Shown: piece after piece, positions 21,246-30,111 of the stretch
How positions within the stretch are numbered: position 1 is the stretch's first letter
Layout: every line of letters begins with the position of its first letter
Assembly: GCA_030248295.1 (NCBI GenBank)
Contig: JASANH010001108.1
Location: 1 to 64,000, forward strand
Reading direction: 5' to 3'
DNA: 64,000 bases
DNA from: Mesodorylaimus sp. YZB2_4
Taxonomy: Eukaryota; Nematoda; Enoplea; Dorylaimida; Dorylaimidae
Position numbers and translations under genes: made by a program
Notes under the pieces: generated by a model
Seen by the model: only the letters and a program-made list of their open reading frames with translations
Told to the model about the DNA's origin: nothing
The model's database searches: none

Positions 21246-22671
21246 CTGACGAGATAAAAACGTGCAACTGGATACTGACTGCATAATTGAACGTCGGAAA
21301 CAAAGTGGACAAATTCGTAATCTGTACTCGTAATTAGATCGTGATAAAGCAATTGATAGCCCTAGGATTTCAAGATCTAAAACAAATTTTCGAAAAATGG
21401 TCAAACAACAGTATGACATCTCAAATTCTGAAGGACGAGTAGAACGCATTTTTCAAGCCACTGATGCGTACGGACGGTTTCACCTTTTGAAATAGAAGTT
21501 TTTACGCAGGAATGTGGTCGCCACAAAGGTGGCCGAGGTTAGTATGCGAATTCATCTGCACCATTTTTCCAGACCACCCGCATCGATTGATTCCCACACT
21601 TTTCCCCTTTCAAAGTTCTAGAATGCGACATTGCCTATTCGGATGACTAGACGAACGCTCAAAGTTCAAAGTACATGTTAGTTTGCGTTAATACCCAATT
21701 CACGTAAGTGTAGCGAGACTTAAGATCGATGAAACTGTATACTGTACTCTCAACGCTTCTAGATACAATTTCCCAAAACCGTTGACCCGAAAAACGGTTC
21801 AAGTAGTAGCCAATGCGATGATAGAGACTTTGGATGAAATTCAACGCGATAAACGCAAGTCGGTTCGCATTTTTTTTTAAGACAGAGGTAAGTGAAGTAG
21901 TTATAAGAAAGGCGTTTAACTCACGTTTGCTTGCTCGCTCGCTTGCTTTTATTTTTGTAGGAGGTGAATTCACTAGTAAAAGATTGACCAAATTATTGCA
22001 AGAGCGATCGATTATACAGTTTCTATTGGACAGTATAGGTCCCAAGGCTACGCTAGCAAGAAATAAAATCAAGCAAGCGAAACTGTTTATTCACAAGAAA
22101 GTATTTGAATTGGAACAATAGGCGTGTGCCTACAGAAGTTTTCGTTGGATTAGATATCTTTTATCTTATCCCCGCGACAATGTCAGAAAATTGCTGCCCA
22201 GAATTCAAGAAATATCTAACGAAACTCCGAGTCGTGCGCATCTAAAATCCTGGTCCCCTTCGCGGGTCTGGAACGATCCCACAGTCAAGGGTCGCGTGGT
22301 CGCCTGATTCAGATTGACGAATCGATTAGTCAAGCTCAAGGAACTGGGCTATCTGAAACCATTCAAATTTCAACTTCATGACATTGTTCGGCTGCAAGCT
22401 GATGGCTTTTCGGGACGACTGAGTAGCAAAGCGTCCAGGGGTAATGTTTTTGGCAAAGAAGTGTGCACGATTGCCAGACGATTTGCCACCAATCCACACA
22501 CTCATTATTTACAAGACCAAAGAGGCAGGTTAGTCGATTTTTATTTGTTTCTACCAGGAGCGCCTCTTTTCATATTTTCGCGCTCATTTTTTGATTTTCA
22601 GGCCTATGACTGGACGCGCCTATGGCCCAAAGATGGAATTTGTACAGTCAGCTTATCTCAATGGGGTTTAA
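21246..22671 (+). pseudogene. Polinton retroviral-type integrase, near full length
   Basis: Same exon structure as 11396-12371 (acceptor at 21245, GTAAGTG donors) plus the C-terminus. The C-terminal domain reads FKFQLHDIVRLQADG, then FGKEVCTIARRFATN and HYLQDQRGR. A GTTAGT...TTTTCAG intron (about 22530-22601) then leads to PMTGRAYGPKMEF and a stop at 22669-22671. This tail is the conserved end of Maverick integrases (YxLxD..G.P..G..Y..EL). D1 and D2 positions are present in degraded form. The catalytic Glu is again replaced in KATLARNK. Stops and frameshifts lie in the N-terminal and core exons. Confidence 0.85.
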
Positions 22672-22835
22672 ATATTGCGCAAATTTTTTCATCAGCTCGA
22701 CGTCGACCGATGATGATTTATTACCTCAGCTCGTCGACACCTGTTCACAGGAGCTAGGGTTATGGTTATGCCAACAAATAGCCTTTGATTTTTGCCGCTG
22801 ACGCGTCTGGGCTTGTTGGAGTGTTATTATTGAAT

Positions 22836-22979
22836 TAGCTCGAACACCTGCTCCTCATTAAACTGGGTTACGGTATCGCCAACAAGCCAGTCAGCTCCTC
22901 TAGGCAGCGTGGATGATTAATTAGCTCAAACATCTGCTCTTTATTCAATTTGGATACGGCAGCGCCAACAAGCCAGTCA
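22836..22979 (-). repeat. Tandem duplication with conserved minus-strand frame (DWLVG repeat)
   Basis: A ~58-bp block at 22836-22893 is repeated at 22921-22979 with substitutions. On the minus strand both translate to a DWLVGxxVxxxNxEQxFELI unit, although the two lie in different frames. The substitutions mostly keep the amino acids similar. A short minus-strand gene with an internal repeat, now frameshifted, would explain this. I do not recognise the family. Confidence 0.45.
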
Positions 22980-23068
22980 TTGTTCAACGTCAACTCGTTG
23001 GTGTACGCTCGAAGGGTAAGTATCGCGTTTATGTTAGCCCACATTTTGAGTGTACCATTATGTAGGGT

Positions 23069-23700
23069 ATGGCCAAAAGTACGTTCTCTCTCTCCCATCG
23101 CCCTCTTTCTCTTTTCGTTGAAACTAGTTATTTTGAAATAGCTGGGCCTGGTTCGGAATTTTCCAAATCGGCTGTAGCCATTTGGAAAAAAGATAAAAAG
23201 AAATTTATCGTCAAATTTCCGTCTCCAGTCAGTTTTCAACCAGTATCCACAATCAATCCTTATTTTTTTATTACTCTAAGGAGACTGTTGATCAAAGCCT
23301 TCCCTACTGGTTCCGATATTTTGGATAGATTGACCCAACCTGCGTGACCTGCGATCATTTGGAACCTAGATTTGTGGGGGAGAATCATCACAGTAGACCA
23401 ATTTTGGAAATTTGCTATTTACACCCTTCTGCATTGGTTGGTGTAGCATCCACTCTGATCTATCAGCCCCCGCCAGCAATTTTTGCCGGGTCCAATAGCG
23501 TGCGATACATTCGACCATCCTTGTTGGACTCTCTCGATTTCAGTTTGGAACCTTTGCTGGAATTGGTCGACCAAAAAACCAAACCCGTGCCATCTAGTTG
23601 GGCTAATTTTGAGGACGTGCTGGATTTCATTGAAGAGGGTGCTTTTGAACTGAATTTTTGCGCCGCGTCTTCATACGCTTATGGCTATTATCAGCCGTAA
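23069..23700 (+). CDS. Unidentified Polinton gene X between integrase and capsid
   Basis: Two open stretches abut. 23069-23346 contains YFEIAGPGSEF and KKDKKKFIVKFPSPVSF. 23344-23700 contains YIRPSLLDSLDFSLEPLLELV and FEDVLDFIEEGAFELN, ending YGYYQP-stop. Composition is coding-like, and the position between integrase and capsid is where Polintons keep protease, ATPase or minor capsid genes. I see no Walker motif and no protease His/Cys signature. It may be the minor capsid protein or a new gene. The exon structure is uncertain. Confidence 0.4.
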
Positions 23701-23707
23701 TTAATTG

Positions 23708-24400
23708 ATGGCTTCAATTATCGAAACGTTTCGTGGCGGATTGGTGCAAGTGAAAGATTCCAGTGTGGATTTATCATCTAGCAAAAAAAGGACCAATTCA
23801 GCTAAACGCCCTCGTCAATCGAAGCCCAAGAAGCGAAGCGCCGATAGCTTATCGTCTTCGAAGGACTCGGCAACGCAAGCGCAACCAACCTCGTCTCGCA
23901 GTCTCTTGGTCGCCGCGCATTTGGATCCGAATAGAAAACCCCGAAAATTACCAACTCGTTTGGCCATTTATCGCAGCGACCAGGATAATTCGCAGAGCAT
24001 CAGCAACGACGTGGTGATACCACCCATAAACTTTTCCAAGAAAGCAAGAAACCAAAAATTTTTGCTCGTCGACCTGTAAGGCATCGATCTTTGCCGATTG
24101 ACGAATATTTGAACGTCGACGGTGAGGGTTCATCATTGGATAGCTCGGATAACGACGGCCAGGAGTCAAATTACGAAGCCCTGAGACGCGCTTACTTTGC
24201 CGCTGCTGCCGTTAGGCGATAGAGCCAGCAACGCCGATCTTTGAACAAGAAGAAACGAAAAAAATATGTGTACTTCATAGACACTGTTGGCGACGAATCT
24301 GACCAAGGTGAAGACGACGACGACCTCGAGAATCACACCCATTTCGAGCAGAATGAAAGCGGTAAACAAGAATTCGACGTCGACGAGGACCCTTGCTAGA
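23708..24400 (+). CDS. Basic Lys/Arg/Ser-rich protein Y, possible DNA-binding/core protein
   Basis: From ATG 23708 the frame runs to 24079 with a strongly basic, Ser-rich segment (KKRTNSAKRPRQSKPKKRS near residue 27). In another frame coding continues with HRSLPIDEYLNVDGEG, then an acidic stretch and KKKRKKYVYFIDTVGD. Another frame, starting at a non-ATG codon at 24287 and ending in a stop at 24524-24526, holds GRKRAKRPGRKR. Alternating basic and acidic low-complexity segments suggest a nuclear, nucleic-acid-binding protein. It lies directly upstream of the capsid gene. An analogy to virion core proteins is my inference, without sequence homology shown. Frame changes imply introns or decay. 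Confidence 0.4.
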
Positions 24401-24607
24401 GAAACGAATAGCGACAGTGGCGCTGGTAGAAAACGAGCGAAAAGACCAGGTCGGAAAAGGACGTCGTCCAATGTGGGGAGTGGTGGTGGTGCGGAAGGGG
24501 CGCGCGCCAGAGCCGTCGTGGATTGAGCCGTTAAAGTAAGCTCTTATTGGGACCCCCATTAGGTCTCTGCATTAATTGCTGTGTAAAATAAGTGTCTCTC
24601 TCCCTAG

Positions 24608-25875
24608 GAAGCCATAAGCGCTGGCACTTGCACTGGAACAGTTTTGAGTCTCCGCCAATTGTATTACGATGTCCCACCTCCGCAAAAAGATGTGAAGAGC
24701 AGCTGGCACGAGCCTGTTTTGTCCAGTAGCGTTTTTCTAGTAAAAGGTGAGGATTTTCATCGACGTTCCGCCGACGGTTTTCATCGACGGTTCGCGATGC
24801 CCAAGTATGCTCTTACCTCATCTTTCAGGAAACAGAGTGATGAGCCTTAACATTCCACCCATGGGCACGTCGAACGTGGTGGTCTCTTTCTTTGACAGCT
24901 TTTAGAAAATTATGTGTAAAATTGTGAAAGGTGATGGTTCGAATCTTCAAGCCGCAGATTGAGTCTCTGTGGCGCCATTTCTAATCAACACCCTTTTTGA
25001 AAGAGTGGCATTATTTTTGCATTGTACGTATTCCGTTTTAACCTTTTGAGCGAAACTGTTGTTACCTAATCGGGGTCCCGTTTTCAGGTCAACTTACCAC
25101 ACCAGCCACGCAACAAAATTTCCATTACTGTACACTAGTTTTTTCGTGGCGTTAACCAATTTCAGGTAGGATGCGCGTGTACAAACCAACGCCGGCTTAT
25201 TAAATTTTTCTTCTTAGCGAAAATCACGCGCGTTTCTTGCTGGGCGTAAGTAGTTCGTGGTTGTTGGATCGTGAGAGCGACGCCAACACGGTTAGCAATT
25301 GGACGGGACTGGGAATCGAGTCGAATCTTAAAAAAAGGGTCGTCCTGTTTTTTGCCACACGTCCAGTCACTTTGATGGGTAAAATAATTGACGAGATTTC
25401 GCTGAGCCCCAACTTTTTCCCACCAGACACAACGTTTCAGTAAGTACAGCAGCATAACAAGCGATAGTCAGATCGATGATATGAACCTAAAATGCTAACT
25501 TTTTTATTTTAGCCACGAGTTCACTGTCACTAGTAGCGATTTCTTGCTAATTGCTGACAAAACCGTCTCTGATAATCAGCTTTTGGTCACTGAAGCGGTA
25601 ATGTACGTCAAGCGGCAATGTCTTTGGCCACAGGCCCTGGCTCGTCAAATGAAGCTGCTTAGCGACGACAAATTAGTCTTTTCCTTTCCTCGCTACGACG
25701 CTCGTCAGATTCACATTAGTCAAAACGATAATGCAGCCGTAGCCAAAATTTGCAAAGGTAAGAAAAAAAGCCGCTTTTCCTCCGACCCACCCACTAATTT
25801 CTATCATTGCAAGAAAATGTCCAAAAAAAGATCATCGCATTTTGTCTACCGCAGAAGGTAGTAGTGTATTCATAA
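24608..25875 (+). pseudogene. Polinton major capsid protein (double jelly-roll type)
   Basis: Four exon blocks. 24608-24748 holds RQLYYDVPPPQKDV, the typical N-terminal 'L.DxPPTQtsv' of Maverick capsids. A block after acceptor ttcag near 24828 ends SFFDSF-stop, which truncates the reading. 25219-25440 holds RPVTLMGKIIDEISL. About 25513-25760 holds VTEAVMYVKRQCLWPQALA and LVFSFPRYDARQIHI. The last block holds IIAFCLPQKVVVYS and a stop at 25873-25875. This is the protein often annotated in animals as F54H12.2-like. It is shorter than full-length capsids (several hundred residues) and lacks the C-terminal jelly roll. The assignment rests on motif order and spacing. Confidence 0.7.
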
Positions 25876-25920
25876 GAAAAAGACTACCCCATTCTATCAT
25901 GTTAGCCCTCTATTACATCT

Positions 25921-26040
25921 GATTGGCTGAGGGGCGGAGTCACGTTACCGCTAAGGCACGCCCCTCGCTCTGATTGGTTGGCCGCGCGCGCGGGCTCGCG
26001 TGACATCATTAAGCTAGCCGGCTAGCTAGCCCCCTCCGCC
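25921..26040 (+). promoter_or_regulatory. CCAAT/GC-box promoter-like region
   Basis: Two ATTGG (inverted CCAAT) boxes at 25922-25926 and 25973-25977 flank a GC box (GGGGCGGAG, 25931-25939). A CGCG-rich segment and overlapping GCTAGC palindromes follow. It lies about 370 bases upstream of the membrane-protein ORF at 26405 and directly after the capsid gene. A TATA element is not evident. Confidence 0.35.
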
Positions 26041-26404
26041 CCACGCTATCTAGCCAGCCATTGTCTTAGGGAAGGCTGATTAATTGAGTAATTAAAAAAG
26101 TTAATTAATTAGGCAGGCGCGGGTGGGGAGGAGTCGTTTTCTAGCGACTGGATATAACGCATGGCTACTGTCGACGCCTCTCGTTTTGAAATTCTATATT
26201 TTAAACCAACAATTGCTTTAAAGCTGAAATTATTCAACAAAATTTAACAAAATTAGCTAGTTTTGGTAAGGGGTGAGAAATACTATCTCATGAAAGCGAG
26301 GGGCTCTGTCTTAGTCACAAGTTTTTAGATCCGTACGCGATAGATTTTTCCTTATAGGAGCACTAGATGTGAAGCCGAGAATTAAAGCTGACCTACTCGA
26401 AAAA

Positions 26405-26854
26405 ATGAGTCAGACAAAGTCACTCCTAATCTTTCTCATCGCACGCCTAACCTCAGCTAATTCGTCAACGGGACGAGGAGCGAATACGATGGCACGATTC
26501 CCCTTAGCAGCACCCGCAACACTGGCTGAGCAACACATTATTCGCTCCAAGTACTGGTGCGTGAAACAATCGTCGTAGATACAACACGGCTCGAAGGAAA
26601 ATGTCGGTCGTACCGTTTTTATTGCCAACTTTTCGAGTACAGTCAAGAGTCTAGATGAATTGGATGGCGGCAAGTTTTCCCTCAAGGACATCCTCATGAT
26701 TTCCCTCTTTTTCGCTTAAGTGATTGCGGTGTTTATTGCGTTAGTTGGTTACTTTCTACGCGGAAGGAGGACGTCGATGCGTCCTACATTGATAAAGCCG
26801 ATAGAGATTCAAGAAAACTGTCGAATCGAATGCATGGGTTCGCCTAGATTTTAA
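26405..26854 (+). pseudogene. Ser/Thr-rich single-pass membrane protein, two in-frame stops
   Basis: One reading frame of 149 codons from a genuine ATG to TAA at 26852-26854, broken only by TAG at 26576-26578 and TAA at 26717-26719. The signal-like start MSQTKSLLIFLIARLTSA is followed by a Ser/Thr/Gly ectodomain. KFSLKDILMISLFF then leads into the hydrophobic helix (VIAVFIALVGYFL). A basic stop-transfer RGRR and a ~35-residue tail follow. The second stop lies inside the helix. It shares topology and the F-x-[VL]-K-D motif with the genes at 5463 and 13575. Its position downstream of the capsid ties this family to the Polinton. Confidence 0.65.
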
Positions 26855-27610
26855 TATGAACGGTGGTGCTTTGAATATGATTATTTCTTATCCTGTAACA
26901 AGTGATCTTTCCTATGCCATTCTATCCTCGCACGATGGTCGAGTCCAATTAGACTGAGTTCAGAAGTCCCCCTCTTTCTAAAGCTCAATTATTTGGGTAC
27001 AAAACACACTAATCGATTGCATTTTAATGATAACAACGACTGCAAAATATACTAGAAAATAGATCAAGCAAACGCAAGTATCACCTGTATTATTATTATT
27101 TCTGATTTCCGATCCTCCAAATTCTCGATCGTTGAAAAATCCGTCGACAACACTGCGCACATTTTGCATACAGCGACCGCAGAAAATCTTTCAACCCGGA
27201 TCCATCCAATTAATGATATTTTCTCTAATAACACCGATGGGGGATGTAAAAAGTAAAATACAATATTGTAAAATAAATCAGCTTTTAGCTGAAACCATCG
27301 AAAAAATCCGTGACGTCGAAAAGAACCATCGAAAAGATAACGTACAGTGCAAATATACATTCAATGCGGACATTGAAAGCAGTGGTCACTGCGATAATAC
27401 ATGGGATCATTGTTGCTGTTGTCAAATCAACGCTTCTTGTCTTCACACGGTTTGTTGTTCCATAGTTAAAAATGGCCAGGTCCGGGTGGCCAATTTGCAG
27501 GCTTTGGTCATGTTAGCTACCAGATCCGTGTCGAGATAAGTGAATCGCACGTACAAGGAAAAGGCTACAAAAAGATGAAAGGAATCATGCCGCATAAAAA
27601 CTAACAACCC

Positions 27611-28176
27611 AGGTGCGACCAGATCTTTTGGTTCCGGTGGATCTGGCCGGATCTGACTGGATCCGGTTCCGGTACCGGATCCGGATCTTTTCTGCTGGAT
27701 CTTACTGGATCTTTGAATTCTGGACTGCTTATGACAAAATGAAGAATTTGACCACTTATGACAAAAAAGTATGTGACCAAGCCAGTCACATTCATGCAAT
27801 CTCATCTCTTCAAGCTAGCCATTTCCTAGTTCTTGTCCTCGCTCATCAAGGAATTTTTCTGTTCATACGTATCTTGTTGTTCACGACAACATCCGAGGTA
27901 TTACTGAGCCGGCAATTCGTCGATTGGCTCGTCGTGGCGGTGTCAAGTGTATAAGCGGTCTCTTCTATTGAGAAATTAGTGCCTTCCTTGTCTGGGTTCA
28001 GGGCTCAGGGGAGAAAATGAGCAATCGAGCGTCATCAAAGATTTGGGAGTATTTCAAAATTAAAGCGAGTGATGGAAACTTCGAAAAAAAAATTTGATTG
28101 AAATTTTGTTCAAATTTTTTCAGATCTGGTAGATCCGGATCCGGCTGGATCCTTTTTTTTGGATCCAGTCGCACCT
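27611..28176. mobile_element. Small inverted-repeat element rich in GGATCY motifs
   Basis: Left end AGGTGCGACCAGATC and right end (complement) AGGTGCGACTGGATCC form a short terminal inverted repeat. Both ends are followed by clusters of GGATCT/GGATCC, about ten on the left and four on the right. No transposase frame is visible inside. No convincing target duplication is seen (flanks ccc and cgc). It is most likely a MITE-like element of unassigned superfamily. Confidence 0.6.
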
Positions 28177-28179
28177 CGC

Positions 28180-29030
28180 TTAAAACCATGTAGATATACA
28201 CAAAATTCGTACTGCGCTGCACCGTAACTAATAATTATAAGCACAAAAAATTATGTTTGAAGTGGGGGCAGTCTAAACTCAACCCCAACCCCTAAACTTT
28301 GGAAGTTTGGACACCCGCTGTGTTATTTTTTGAATGTTAAGAGTAACGATGGACGGATGGATATTAGAGCATATTGGACTCGGCGAGTACAGTAATTGCT
28401 GCATCCCATCTGCTATATATTTGGGTTTCTCATACTATATCACCGCGTGAAATCGATGTTTGAAAAATTGCCTGTCAGTTTTGTATACGCTCAATCAACA
28501 AAACAACCTTGAGAAAGACGAACGAACAAGAAAGCGTAAATTCGGATCCAAGTTTTAGAGAGCATTTGTTATTGTTGATACGATCGAATTGAGCCAGAGT
28601 TTGAAGTTAAAGTCGGGCCAGAGTCGGTTGTTCTAAGTTTGTTATCGTCCACTTGCTACAACTCGGGTATGTAAATTGGTTTAGAAAAATCGGTTCTGAA
28701 AACCACGCTCATTATTTTATGCTAATAATATCGACAAATTGCTCTATTATCAATGAATAACGAAAAATTAACCGAGATTTCCCAAGCGCAATCAACGCCT
28801 GACGGAACAACGGGTTTTTTTAAACATTTAGATCCAGTCAAAGGTAATTTACTCTTTTTTATAAGAATTGAATAAAAAAATATAAGAACGCAACTTTTAA
28901 ATTTCACGCTTATATCTCGCCCGGCCATGATTCGTGTCTGACCTTGAAACCCGCCGTAAAAACTAACCTGTCTGATCCATTGATAATTGTGCGTCGTTAG
29001 ACGAGAAAAATATTTTGGTAAGTTCATCCA
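28180..29030. other. AT-rich sequence without recognised gene
   Basis: No supported coding sequence. It could include the 5' untranslated region or promoter of the ORF at 29035, for which no TATA or CCAAT signal is convincing. Confidence 0.4.
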
Positions 29031-29034
29031 AAAA

Positions 29035-29799
29035 ATGAGCGGCCCGCATTGCACCGAATTCATCCCACTAAATTACACAATGCTAGGGAAAAGTTACGCC
29101 GGATACTTGGATCTGAAGACGATGATAATTATGCGGCAATCGGCACCTATCGATTGCAGCTACATGGAAGATATCGTTCTTCGAGATGGTTCCGGCATGT
29201 TCCATGTTTACGACCATGCCTTAGGATCGATCACATCATTACGTGGTTCAATGACGCCGTTGCCCATCTACAACACTGAACAGCTGGGTGGTTTTGCGGA
29301 CTTAGGAAATGTAATTCATCAGGCCTACGAGATGTACGACTTGGGAGAAGGTCGGATTTCGGCAAACGACTACTTGGAAACCCTTCAGGCCATGGATCAC
29401 CTTATGTCAAAATTGAGAAATATGGGCGCCTCGGCGGACTTACCTACGCCATCGACGCAGGCTATTCTCGATAATTTAGCGTCGCTCCATCCCTTTGGCG
29501 CATTTACTGCTGATTGGTCGGAGGTGCATTTTGTGTGGCAAAATGTCTGCTGCGTATTGGTCACCTCGAAAGTTTGCTGGGTCTTCCTAATGCCAAAAGT
29601 GGTCAAAAAATTGGTGGACGATCTGGCTAGTGCTGGGAAGAACCGTATTTTGCAATCTGCACTCGCTCGTCGATTAAAAAAGGAAGGATCCGTTGAGTCA
29701 GTCCATGTTGCTACTGCTGCACTTCCGACGGCGCCTGTTATGGAGGAAGATAAAGCCCCGCCTTCGTTTGCACAAATGCAGTACGCTGTCCCTGACTAA
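29035..29799 (+). CDS. Intact single-exon 255-residue protein, family unknown
   Basis: The longest undamaged ATG-initiated frame in the left half, with a good start context (aaaaATGAGC). No introns or stops interrupt it. Visible features are an N-terminal MSGPHCTEFIPLNY and a mixed alpha/beta core with several Met and Tyr. A hydrophobic patch VCCVLVTSKVCWVFLM lies near residue 175. A basic helix RILQSALARRLKKEG follows, and then an Ala/Pro tail ending FAQMQYAVPD. I do not recognise it. Intactness among decayed neighbours suggests recent arrival or constraint. It could be an endogenous viral structural gene, an element gene or a host orphan. There is no signal peptide. Confidence 0.6.
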   Translation: MSGPHCTEFIPLNYTMLGKSYAGYLDLKTMIIMRQSAPIDCSYMEDIVLRDGSGMFHVYDHALGSITSLRGSMTPLPIYNTEQLGGFADLGNVIHQAYEMYDLGEGRISANDYLETLQAMDHLMSKLRNMGASADLPTPSTQAILDNLASLHPFGAFTADWSEVHFVWQNVCCVLVTSKVCWVFLMPKVVKKLVDDLASAGKNRILQSALARRLKKEGSVESVHVATAALPTAPVMEEDKAPPSFAQMQYAVPD

Positions 29800-30111
29800 A
29801 GATAGTTTTATCATGCATGTCGTTTGCTGCTCGCGCTTTTGGTTTGACTTGCACGGATTGAGTTCATTCCAGCAGTTTTTGAGTTGTCACGTGTCATGCT
29901 GTTGTGGGTGTTTATGATCGAGTGCATTTCCCTTGATTATTAGTGGACATTTGTAAGTTACCTAATGGTAATTACGGTTGCTTGATTTTGCAGCTTCGCA
30001 CAATATGTATTTTAGCACAGAAAAATTACGTACAAAAGACGAGCATCGTGCATGAACACGCAGAAAATGCATCGAGTTTGAAACAAGCAGCGCTGAACAT
30101 GCACTAATGGC

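Larger units (their letters stand above)
18112..22211. repeat. Segmental duplication copy 2 (partner 9024-12371)
   Basis: Begins near the catcctgacc block and contains the PolB N-terminal exons and the integrase, closely similar to copy 1. It retains an empty hAT site near 18285 and carries a Harbinger insertion at 18373-19797. Homology to copy 1 ends at about 22211 (gaattcaagaaat), after which this copy continues the integrase gene, so this is the more complete version. Confidence 0.9.
18112..26854. mobile_element. Maverick/Polinton-like element (right copy), most complete
   Basis: Ordered genes are PolB N-terminus (-, 19.8-21.0 kb), integrase (+, 21.2-22.7 kb), unknown X (+, 23.3-23.7 kb), basic protein Y (+, 23.7-24.4 kb), major capsid-like protein (+, 24.6-25.9 kb) and membrane protein (+, 26.4-26.85 kb). 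Integrase, PolB and double-jelly-roll capsid together identify a Maverick/Polinton. No ATPase or protease was found in this copy. The boundaries are those of recognised genes. Terminal inverted repeats were not found. Confidence 0.65.
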
